Shown here: positions 14,371 through 20,965 of the stretch, one piece after another | Layout: every line of letters starts with the position of its first letter | Position numbering within the stretch: position 1 is the first letter of the stretch | Assembly: GCF_022780145.1 (NCBI RefSeq) | Contig: NZ_JALEXO010000341.1 | Span: 1-20,965, forward strand | DNA: 20,965 nucleotides | From: Intestinibacter sp. | Lineage (GTDB): Bacteria > Bacillota > Clostridia > Peptostreptococcales > Peptostreptococcaceae | Reading direction: 5' to 3' | The notes under the pieces: model-generated | Database searches by the model: none | Seen by the model: the letters and a program-made list of their open reading frames with translations, nothing else | Told to the model about the DNA's origin: nothing | Translations under genes and position numbers: made by a program

Positions 14371-15378
14371 ATGGTTAAAGTAGCAATTAATGGATTTGGT
14401 AGAATAGGAAGATTAGCATTAAGAAAATTAATGGAACAAACTGATAAATTTGATGTAGTAGCAATAAACGACTTAACAGATGCGAAAATGTTAGCTCACT
14501 TATTCAAATACGATACTGCTCAAGGTAGATTCAACGGTGAAATAGAAGTTAAAGAAGGTGCTTTCGTAGTAAACGGAAAAGAAATAAAAGTAACTGCAGA
14601 AGCTAACCCAGAAAACTTACCATGGGGAGAACTTGGAGTAGATATAGTATTAGAATGTACTGGATTCTTCACTTCTCAAGAAAAAGCTGAAGCACATATA
14701 AAAGCAGGAGCTAAAAAAGTAGTTATATCTGCACCAGCAACAGGAGATGTTAAAACAATAGTATTCAACGTAAATAACGATACATTAGACGGAACTGAAA
14801 CAGTTATATCAGGTGCTTCTTGTACAACTAACTGCTTAGCACCAATGGCTAAAACTTTAAATGATAAATTCGGAATTCAAAAAGGTTTAATGACAACTAT
14901 ACATGCTTACACAAATGACCAAAATACTTTAGATGGTCCTCACAAGAAAGGTGATTTAAGAAGAGCTAGAGCTGCAGCAGGAAATATAGTTCCTAACACT
15001 ACAGGTGCTGCAAAAGCTATCGGTTTAGTTATACCAGAATTAAAAGGTAAATTAGATGGAGCTGCTCAAAGAGTTCCAGTTGTAACTGGTTCAATAACTG
15101 AATTAGTTTGTACATTAGACAAAAATGTTACTGTAGAAGAAGTAAATGCAGCTATGAAAGCAGCTTCAACTGAATCATTCGGATACACTGAAGAATACTT
15201 AGTATCTTCTGATATAATAGGAATGAGCTACGGTTCATTATTCGATGCAACTCAAACAAAAGTTATGGAAGTTAATGGACAACAATTAGTTAAAGTTGTA
15301 GCTTGGTATGACAATGAAATGTCTTACACTTCTCAATTAGTAAGAACTTTAGGATATTTTGCAAACTTAGCAAAATAG
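14371..15378 (+). CDS. gapA: Glyceraldehyde-3-phosphate dehydrogenase (NAD-dependent type)
   Basis: GapA oxidises and phosphorylates glyceraldehyde-3-phosphate to 1,3-bisphosphoglycerate, making NADH. The dinucleotide-binding start INGFGRIGRLALRKL, the NAD-type AINDLTD (D34), the catalytic centre SGASCTTNCLAP (C151) and its partner in TTIHAYTNDQ (H178) are all present. The phosphate-binding segments around RRARAAAGNIVPNTTGAAKA are intact. At 335 residues it is full length. AGGAGG precedes ATG by about 9 bases, a strong initiation site, and codon use is extremely biased. A strong terminator follows, so gapA is the end of the CggR-controlled unit. The Asp/Leu pair at 34-35 favours NAD over NADP and therefore the glycolytic direction. 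Confidence 0.97.
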   Translation: MVKVAINGFGRIGRLALRKLMEQTDKFDVVAINDLTDAKMLAHLFKYDTAQGRFNGEIEVKEGAFVVNGKEIKVTAEANPENLPWGELGVDIVLECTGFFTSQEKAEAHIKAGAKKVVISAPATGDVKTIVFNVNNDTLDGTETVISGASCTTNCLAPMAKTLNDKFGIQKGLMTTIHAYTNDQNTLDGPHKKGDLRRARAAAGNIVPNTTGAAKAIGLVIPELKGKLDGAAQRVPVVTGSITELVCTLDKNVTVEEVNAAMKAASTESFGYTEEYLVSSDIIGMSYGSLFDATQTKVMEVNGQQLVKVVAWYDNEMSYTSQLVRTLGYFANLAK

Positions 15379-15393
15379 TTTAGGCATAGTAGG

Positions 15394-15431
15394 GTCCGGG
15401 TTTGTAGTATACTACAGCTCCGGACTTTTTT
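15394..15431 (+). terminator. Strong terminator after gapA
   Basis: GTCCGG (15394-15399) pairs with CCGGAC (15420-15425), followed by T6. The palindrome GTAGTATACTAC inside the loop adds a second hairpin. This separates gapA from pgk. Confidence 0.88.
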
Positions 15432-15507
15432 AGGATAAGGCGGAATAAATAAATTTAACATAAAAATAAAACTAAATATAGATTAAATAAAAATTAAAAT
15501 AAACAGC

Positions 15508-15521
15508 TGTAATCGTTTAAT
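15508..15521 (+). promoter_or_regulatory. cre-like site upstream of pgk
   Basis: TGTAATCGTTTAAT matches the core TGNAANCGNWW of Bacillus catabolite-responsive elements but not the final CA. It overlaps a weak candidate promoter, TTTAAT (15516-15521) with TATGAT (15540-15545) at 18 bp. Clostridial CcpA sites can differ from this consensus, so the call is tentative. Confidence 0.3.
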
Positions 15522-15606
15522 ACCTACTTTATTCAAAAATATGATATATTATAGAAAGTAATATATTATAAAAAAGAATAAGTTTACTTTTGAAAGGAGT
15601 TTAATT

Positions 15607-16809
15607 ATGTCAATGTTAAACAAAAAAACAATAGAAGATATCAATGTTACAGGAAAAAGAGTTTTAGTAAGATGCGATTTCAACGTTCCTCTAAAGGATG
15701 GAGTAATAACTGACGAAAACAGATTAGTAGGAGCATTACCAACAATAAAATACTTAATAGCAAAAGGTGCAAAAGTTATATTATGCTCTCACTTAGGAAA
15801 ACCAAAAGGAGAAGCTAAACCAGAATTATCTTTAGCACCAGTTGCAAAAAGATTATCTGAAATGCTAGGACAAGAAGTAGTATTTGCTGCAGATGCTAAC
15901 GTTGTTGGCGAAAATGCAAAGGCTGCTGTTGAAAAAATGCAAAACGGAGATGTTGTTTTACTAGAAAACACTAGATATAGAAAAGAAGAAACTAAAAACG
16001 AAGAAAACTACTCTAAAGAATTAGCTTCATTAGCAGAAATATTTGTAAATGATGCATTCGGAACTGCTCATAGAGCTCACTGTTCAACTGTAGGTGCTGG
16101 AGAATTCTTAGAAGAAAGAGTTTGCGGATATTTAATCCAAAAAGAATTAAAATTCTTAGGTGAAGCAGTTGCTAATCCAGTTAGACCTTTCACTGCTATA
16201 TTAGGTGGAGCTAAAGTTTCTGACAAAATAAACGTTATAAACCAATTATTAGACAAAGTTGATAACCTAATAATAGGTGGAGGTATGGCATATACTTTCT
16301 TAAAATCTCAAGGATATGAAATAGGAAACTCTTTATTAGAAGAAGATAAAATAGATTACGCTAAAGAAATGATAGCAAAAGCTGAAGCTAAAGGTGTTAA
16401 ATTATACTTACCAGTAGACTTCAAAACTGCTAACGAATTCTCACCAAATGCAGAAGTTGTAATAACTGAAGATCAAAACATAGCTGATGGATACGAAGGA
16501 TTAGATATAGGACCAAAAACTGTAGAAAAATTCGTAGACGTTGTTAAAGGTTCAAAAACAATAGTATGGAATGGACCAATGGGTGTATTCGAATTTGAAG
16601 CATTTGCAGGTGGTACTTTAGCAATAGCAAAAGCTATGGCATCATTAGAAGACGCAACTACTGTAATAGGTGGTGGAGATAGTGCTGCTGCTGTTAATCA
16701 ATTAGGATTCGGAGATAAGATGACTCACGTTTCAACTGGTGGTGGAGCATCATTAGAATTCTTAGAAGGAAAAGAATTACCAGGAATAGCAGCTTTAGAT
16801 GACAAATAA
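15607..16809 (+). CDS. pgk: Phosphoglycerate kinase
   Basis: Pgk transfers phosphate from 1,3-bisphosphoglycerate to ADP, the first ATP-yielding step. The N-domain substrate site GKRVLVRCDFNVPL, the hinge and nucleotide-domain motifs GGAKVSDKINV, WNGPMGVFE and GGGDSAAAV are complete. The length of 400 residues is standard. AAAGGAG lies 7 bases before ATG 15607; a second ATG at 15613 is a less likely start. The gap from gapA (228 bases with a terminator) indicates a separate promoter. tpiA follows after 44 bases and gpmI after that without terminators, so pgk leads a three-gene operon. Confidence 0.97.
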   Translation: MSMLNKKTIEDINVTGKRVLVRCDFNVPLKDGVITDENRLVGALPTIKYLIAKGAKVILCSHLGKPKGEAKPELSLAPVAKRLSEMLGQEVVFAADANVVGENAKAAVEKMQNGDVVLLENTRYRKEETKNEENYSKELASLAEIFVNDAFGTAHRAHCSTVGAGEFLEERVCGYLIQKELKFLGEAVANPVRPFTAILGGAKVSDKINVINQLLDKVDNLIIGGGMAYTFLKSQGYEIGNSLLEEDKIDYAKEMIAKAEAKGVKLYLPVDFKTANEFSPNAEVVITEDQNIADGYEGLDIGPKTVEKFVDVVKGSKTIVWNGPMGVFEFEAFAGGTLAIAKAMASLEDATTVIGGGDSAAAVNQLGFGDKMTHVSTGGGASLEFLEGKELPGIAALDDK

Positions 16810-16853
16810 GAATAGATAATATAGATCGATATATTCAAAGGGAGGAAATTCAA

Positions 16854-17600
16854 ATGAGAAAACCAATAATCGCAGGAAACTGGAAAATGAATAAAAATAT
16901 AAAAGAAGCTTTAGAATTCGTTAAAGAAGTAGGGGCTAGAGCTGATAGAGATGATGTAGAAGCAGTAATATGCGCACCATTTTTACAATTAAAAGACTTA
17001 AAAGAAGCAACTAAAGGAACTAAAATAAAAGTTGGTGCTCAAAACATGCACTTCGAAACTTCAGGTGCTTTCACTGGTGAAGTTTCTGCTGAAATGCTAC
17101 AAGAAATCGGAATGGATTATGTTATAATAGGACATTCTGAAAGAAGAGAATACTTCGGTGAAACTGATGAAACAGTTAACAAAAAAGTTTTAAAAGCTTT
17201 AGCTACAGGAATAAACCCAATATTATGCTGTGGTGAAACTCTAGAACAAAGAGAAGCTGGAGTAACTAAAGATCACGTTAAAACTCAAATATTAGAAGGA
17301 TTAAAAGACGTAGCTAAAGAAGATTTAGCAAAGGTTGTTATAGCTTATGAACCAATTTGGGCTATAGGAACAGGAAAAACTGCTACAGCAGAACAAGCTA
17401 ACGATGTTATATCTTACATAAGAGAAGTTGTAGCTTCAGTTTATGGAGACTTAGCTCAAGAAGTTAGAATACAATACGGTGGAAGTGTTAAACCAGCTAA
17501 CGTAGCAGAAATAATGGGACAAAGTGACATAGATGGAGCTTTAGTTGGTGGAGCATCACTTAAAGCTGATGACTATGTTGCTCTTGTAAATTTTAAATAG
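16854..17600 (+). CDS. tpiA: Triosephosphate isomerase
   Basis: TpiA interconverts dihydroxyacetone phosphate and glyceraldehyde-3-phosphate. The active-site residues are all visible: AGNWKMN (N9, K11), IIGHSERRE (H94) and AYEPIWAIGTGKTAT (E166 followed by the flexible loop 6). The C-terminal phosphate-binding stretches QYGGSVKP and GALVGGASL are also present. The TIM barrel is full length at 248 residues. GGGAGG lies about 8 bases before ATG. It sits in the middle of the pgk-tpiA-gpmI unit, 16 bases before gpmI. Confidence 0.97.
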   Translation: MRKPIIAGNWKMNKNIKEALEFVKEVGARADRDDVEAVICAPFLQLKDLKEATKGTKIKVGAQNMHFETSGAFTGEVSAEMLQEIGMDYVIIGHSERREYFGETDETVNKKVLKALATGINPILCCGETLEQREAGVTKDHVKTQILEGLKDVAKEDLAKVVIAYEPIWAIGTGKTATAEQANDVISYIREVVASVYGDLAQEVRIQYGGSVKPANVAEIMGQSDIDGALVGGASLKADDYVALVNFK

Positions 17601-17616
17601 GAGTGAAGTAAGACAG

Positions 17617-19143
17617 ATGAAAAAACCAGTAGCATTAATAATTATGGATGGTTTTGGAGAAAGTAATAATACAGTAGGAAATGCAGTTAAAGAAGCTAAA
17701 ACTCCTAACTTAGACAGAATCCAAGCAACTTATCCTAATACATTAATAAAAGCAAGTGGTCTTGATGTAGGTCTTCCTGATGGTCAAATGGGTAACTCAG
17801 AAGTTGGTCATACAAACATCGGTGCAGGTAGAATAGTATATCAAGATTTAACTAGAATAACAAAAGCTATAGAAGACGGAGATTTCTTCACAAACGAAAT
17901 CTTAGTAAAAGCTATGGACAACGCAAAAGAACATGCCGTTCATATAATGGGATTATTATCTGACGGTGGAGTTCATTCACATATAGATCACCTAAAAGCT
18001 TTAATCAAAATGGCTAAAGAAAAAGGTGTAGAAAAAGTATACGTACACGCATTTACAGATGGTAGAGATACTGACCCTCAAAGTGGTCTAGGCTATGCTC
18101 AAGACATAGAACAATATATGTCTGAAGTAGGCGTAGGTAAATTCGCTACTGTAAATGGTAGATACTATGCAATGGATAGAGATAAGAGATGGGAAAGAGT
18201 AGAAGTAGCATACAAAGCTATGGTATATGGCGAAGGTGAAACTGCTAGTTCTGCATCAGAAGCTATCGAAGCATCTTACAAAAAAGGTGCAACAGATGAA
18301 TTCATCGTTCCAACTGTAATAGTTGAAAATGGTGAACCAGTAGGTAAAATATCTGACAAGGATTCAGTGATATTCTTCAACTTCAGACCAGACAGAGCTA
18401 GAGAAATATCTAGATCTATAGTTGATACAGAATTTACAGGATTTGAAAGAGCAGATATAAATACATATTTTGTCTGCATGACAGAATACGATGTTACTTT
18501 ACCAAACGTTCAAATAGCATTTGGACCACAATCATTAAGCAACACATTAGGTGAATATTTATCAAAATTAGGTAAAACTCAATTAAGAGCTGCCGAAACT
18601 GAAAAATACGCACACGTAACTTTCTTCTTCAATGGAGGAGTTGAAGAACCAAATGCAGGTGAAGACAGAGAATTAATACCTTCTCCAAAGGTTGCAACAT
18701 ACGATTTACAACCAGAAATGTCTGCACCAGAATTACTAGCAAAAGTTCTAGAAAAAATAGACGAAGACAAATACGACTTCATAGTTGTAAACTTCGCTAA
18801 TCCTGACATGGTTGGACATACAGGTGTAATGGAAGCAGCTGTAAAGGCTGTTGAAACTGTAGACAACTGTGTAGGTAAATTAGTAGACAAAATAGTTGAA
18901 ATCGGAGGAAGTGCTATAATAACTGCTGACCACGGAAATGCTGAATTAATGGTAGATCCAGAAACAGACAAGGTTATAACTGCACATTCAGTAAACCCAG
19001 TTCCATTCATAGTAGCTGGCAAAGATTTCATAGGCAAAGAGTTATTAACTGATGGTAGATTATCAGATATAGCTCCAACATTATTAGACATGATGAACTT
19101 AGAGAAACCAGAAGAAATGACTGGTCATTCTCTAATAAAATAA
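17617..19143 (+). CDS. gpmI: 2,3-bisphosphoglycerate-independent phosphoglycerate mutase
   Basis: GpmI converts 3-phosphoglycerate to 2-phosphoglycerate through a phosphoserine intermediate and needs manganese. Its alkaline-phosphatase-like half shows MDGFGES (metal ligand D11), the nucleophile in GQMGNSEVGHTNIGAGR (S61) and C-terminal metal ligands in FANPDMVGHTG and ADHGNAE. The middle phosphotransferase domain carries HAFTDGRDTDP and the ...GRYYAMDRDKRWER... substrate arginines. At 508 residues it is full length. The SD (AGGAG right at the tpiA stop) is about 13 bases from ATG, somewhat far, so coupling to tpiA translation is likely. Manganese- and pH-dependent iPGMs are typical of spore-formers, where they keep 3-phosphoglycerate stored in the spore (family knowledge). 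Confidence 0.97.
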   Translation: MKKPVALIIMDGFGESNNTVGNAVKEAKTPNLDRIQATYPNTLIKASGLDVGLPDGQMGNSEVGHTNIGAGRIVYQDLTRITKAIEDGDFFTNEILVKAMDNAKEHAVHIMGLLSDGGVHSHIDHLKALIKMAKEKGVEKVYVHAFTDGRDTDPQSGLGYAQDIEQYMSEVGVGKFATVNGRYYAMDRDKRWERVEVAYKAMVYGEGETASSASEAIEASYKKGATDEFIVPTVIVENGEPVGKISDKDSVIFFNFRPDRAREISRSIVDTEFTGFERADINTYFVCMTEYDVTLPNVQIAFGPQSLSNTLGEYLSKLGKTQLRAAETEKYAHVTFFFNGGVEEPNAGEDRELIPSPKVATYDLQPEMSAPELLAKVLEKIDEDKYDFIVVNFANPDMVGHTGVMEAAVKAVETVDNCVGKLVDKIVEIGGSAIITADHGNAELMVDPETDKVITAHSVNPVPFIVAGKDFIGKELLTDGRLSDIAPTLLDMMNLEKPEEMTGHSLIK

Positions 19144-19189
19144 TAAATAAAATTTGTAAAAATGACAAAAATAAAAGACACTAAAGAAA

Positions 19190-19294
19190 ACTAATCAAGC
19201 GAACAAAAATAATAAAATATATGAAAATTTACAAACTTACCCATCAACCCGTTTGTGAAATATTATAATTTTACAAATAGACGACTTGATTAGT
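19190..19294 (+). promoter_or_regulatory. eno upstream region with nested dyads
   Basis: An outer exact inverted repeat, ACTAATCAAG (19190-19199) and CTTGATTAGT (19285-19294), encloses an inner one, ACAAAC (19231-19236) and GTTTGT (19251-19256). A TATAAT (19264-19269) lies between the inner dyad and the right outer arm and is a likely -10 box; no good -35 is at the right distance. The layout suggests separately regulated eno transcription. Confidence 0.4.
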
Positions 19295-19317
19295 AGACAA
19301 CTTGGAAGGAGAAAAAA

Positions 19318-20610
19318 ATGTCAGTAATAGAATCAGTATACGCAAGAGAAGTATTAGACTCAAGAGGAAATCCTACTGTAGAGGTAGAAGTAGTTTTAGA
19401 AAGTGGAGCAGAAGGTAGAGCAATAGTTCCATCTGGAGCATCAACAGGAGCTTTTGAAGCAGTTGAGCTAAGAGATGGAGACAAAGCTAGATACTTAGGT
19501 AAAGGTACTCTAAACGCTGTTAAAAATGTAAACGACATAATAGCACCAGAGCTAGAAGGCTTAGAATCAACAGATCAACCAGGGATAGATGCATTATTAT
19601 TAGAATTAGACGGTACACCAAACAAAGGTAAGCTAGGAGCAAATGCTATACTTGGAGTTTCTATGGCTGTAGCTAGAGCATCTGCAGATGAATTAGGATT
19701 ACCATTATTCCAATATATAGGTGGAGTTAATGCAAAACAATTACCAGTACCTATGATGAACATATTAAACGGTGGAGAACATGCTGATAACAACGTAGAT
19801 GTTCAAGAATTTATGATATTACCAGTTGGAGCTTGTTGCTTCAGAGAAGGTTTAAGAATGGGAGCAGAAGTGTTCCACGCATTAAAGAAAGTTCTAGCTG
19901 AAAAAGGTTTAGCATGCGGTGTAGGTGATGAAGGTGGATTCGCTCCAAACCTAGGCTCAAACAGAGAAGCATTAGAATTAATAGTTGAAGCAATATCTAA
20001 GGCTGGATACGAACCAGGCAAAGACGTTATGTTAGGGCTTGACGTAGCAGCTTCAGAAATGTACAACGAAGAAACTAAAAAATACGTTTTAGCTGGAGAA
20101 GGCAAAGAATTAACAGCTGAACAAATGGTTGACCTATATGAGGACTGGACAACTAACTTCCCAATAATCACTATAGAAGACGGACTAGACGAAGAAGATT
20201 GGGATGGATGGAAAATACTTACAGATAGATTAGGCAAAAAAGTTCAATTAGTTGGTGACGACTTATTCGTTACAAATACTGAAAGACTTGAAAGAGGTAT
20301 AGAAGCAGGTGTTGCAAACTCTATACTAATAAAAGTAAACCAAATCGGAACTATAACTGAAACTCTAGATGCTATAGAAATGGCGAAGAGAGCAGGATAC
20401 ACTGCAGTTATATCTCACAGATCTGGTGAAACTGAAGATACTACTATTGCTGATTTAGCAGTAGCTGTAAATGCTGGACAAATAAAAACTGGTGCTCCAT
20501 CTAGAACAGATAGAGTTGCTAAGTACAATCAATTACTTAGAATAGAAGAGTTAATTGGTGAGCCAGCTAGATACTGTGGAATGAAATCTTTTTACAATTT
20601 AAATAAGTAA
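19318..20610 (+). CDS. eno: Enolase
   Basis: Enolase dehydrates 2-phosphoglycerate to phosphoenolpyruvate with two magnesium ions; in many bacteria it also joins the RNA degradosome and can appear on the surface. Catalytic residues are in place: the mobile loop SGASTGAFEA, H155 in NGGEHADN, E205 in GDEGGFAP, and K339 in ILIKVNQIGT. The signature SHRSGETED is also complete. Metal ligands lie in LGLDVAASE, TIEDGL and GDDLFVTN. Full length at 430 residues. GGAGG is 8 bases before ATG. It completes the set of lower-glycolysis enzymes but has its own 174-base upstream region and its own terminator. Confidence 0.97.
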   Translation: MSVIESVYAREVLDSRGNPTVEVEVVLESGAEGRAIVPSGASTGAFEAVELRDGDKARYLGKGTLNAVKNVNDIIAPELEGLESTDQPGIDALLLELDGTPNKGKLGANAILGVSMAVARASADELGLPLFQYIGGVNAKQLPVPMMNILNGGEHADNNVDVQEFMILPVGACCFREGLRMGAEVFHALKKVLAEKGLACGVGDEGGFAPNLGSNREALELIVEAISKAGYEPGKDVMLGLDVAASEMYNEETKKYVLAGEGKELTAEQMVDLYEDWTTNFPIITIEDGLDEEDWDGWKILTDRLGKKVQLVGDDLFVTNTERLERGIEAGVANSILIKVNQIGTITETLDAIEMAKRAGYTAVISHRSGETEDTTIADLAVAVNAGQIKTGAPSRTDRVAKYNQLLRIEELIGEPARYCGMKSFYNLNK

Positions 20611-20626
20611 TTTATTTATGAATAGG

Positions 20627-20667
20627 AAGACTGCTTAGGATGAGTGATCATTTTAGGCAGTCTTTTT
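20627..20667 (+). terminator. Terminator after eno
   Basis: Arms at 20627-20643 and 20648-20664 form a 17-bp stem with three wobbles (AAGACTGC with GCAGTCTT at its base) around a GTGA loop. A T-run closes the signal. Confidence 0.9.
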
Positions 20668-20748
20668 ATATGTAGAGAAATTGTATTATAGTAGCTTTTT
20701 GGTGTATTATTATATTATATGAAATATTTGAAATAGGGGAGTGATTTG

Positions 20749-20965
20749 GTGGATTTAGAACAGAGAGATATAAAATATATGTTTTCAAATTCTGATTTGA
20801 GGAAATTGATTTTGCCGCTGGTAGTGGAACAATTGCTTTTGATAGCGGTTGGGCTGGTTGACTCGATTATGATAGCTAGTGTAGGTGAGGCGGCGGTTTC
20901 GGCGGTGTCATTGGTGGACAGTATCGTGGTGCTTATAACTCAGATTTTTGTGGCGTTAGGGACTG
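20749..20965 (+). CDS. MATE family efflux transporter, N-terminal part
   Basis: The first 72 codons of a multidrug-and-toxin-extrusion-type transporter are inside the window. After a short cytoplasmic start (about 20 residues) come LILPLVVEQLLLIAVGLVDS, the first transmembrane helix with the usual MATE pattern, then IMIASVGEAAVSAVSLVDSI and the start of the second helix. Such proteins export cations or metabolites using sodium or proton gradients. The start is GTG 20749 with AGGGGAG 7 bases upstream. A possible promoter is TTGTAT (20681-20686) and TATTAT (20705-20710). Leucine is mostly TTG and alanine mostly GCG (5 of 6), unlike the glycolytic genes, fitting weak expression or a foreign origin. 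The remainder lies beyond the window. Confidence 0.85.
   Translation, partial: MDLEQRDIKYMFSNSDLRKLILPLVVEQLLLIAVGLVDSIMIASVGEAAVSAVSLVDSIVVLITQIFVALGT

Noticed and set aside
18579..19091. 170-codon minus-strand reading frame within gpmI
   Set aside because: It lies wholly opposite a well-conserved gpmI, has no SD, and reflects the biased codons of the sense strand.
19803..20237. 144-codon minus-strand frame within eno
   Set aside because: It is an antisense shadow of enolase; all catalytic motifs are on the plus strand.

Overview
The window is a low-GC chromosomal segment of an anaerobic, probably spore-forming Firmicute. The best guess is the Peptostreptococcaceae (the Clostridioides difficile relatives). 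The reasons are heavy use of TTA, ATA and AGA codons, an alpha/beta-type small acid-soluble spore protein, and the order rpoN(sigL)-cggR-gapA-pgk-tpiA-gpmI-eno. A NifU-like scaffold/GGGtGRT gene pair, a type I-B-looking CRISPR repeat and a Clostridia-style YARHG lipoprotein also fit. The species cannot be named from this sequence alone.

Left part (1-4500): the tail of an L-serine dehydratase gene with its terminator comes first, then a monocistronic M20-type amidohydrolase. An 850-base gap follows that holds an 11-bp inverted repeat and a three-repeat, two-spacer CRISPR mini-array with no cas genes nearby. Next is a two-gene operon (IscU/NifU-like scaffold plus GGGtGRT protein) behind a clear sigma-A-type promoter.

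The most unusual stretch is 4069-4800. Read on the minus strand it gives a promoter, a roughly 190-nt structured RNA built of two tandem copies, an intrinsic terminator, a strong ribosome binding site and a small gene broken by a one-base frameshift. It ends in a palindromic cluster of four GTCAACC heptamers. The two RNA copies differ only by transitions over 37 bases, and the paired changes preserve two helices. That is covariation visible within one genome. I could not match the RNA to a known class.

Middle part (4980-11475): two cell-envelope lipoproteins (an Amidase_3 enzyme and a VWA-YARHG protein) form an operon. A YwrD-like gamma-glutamyltransferase stands alone between terminators. 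A third unit carries a spore-DNA-binding protein, an overlapping SAM methyltransferase gene and the redox chaperone Hsp33.

Right part (11641-20965): sigma-54 is followed by the glycolysis regulator CggR, with a promoter and a recognisable two-half-site CggR operator just upstream. Then come all five lower-glycolysis enzymes, from glyceraldehyde-3-phosphate to phosphoenolpyruvate. A strong terminator after gapA and separate gaps before pgk and eno suggest at least three transcription units (cggR-gapA, pgk-tpiA-gpmI, eno). The window ends inside a MATE transporter gene whose codon use differs sharply from the glycolytic genes.
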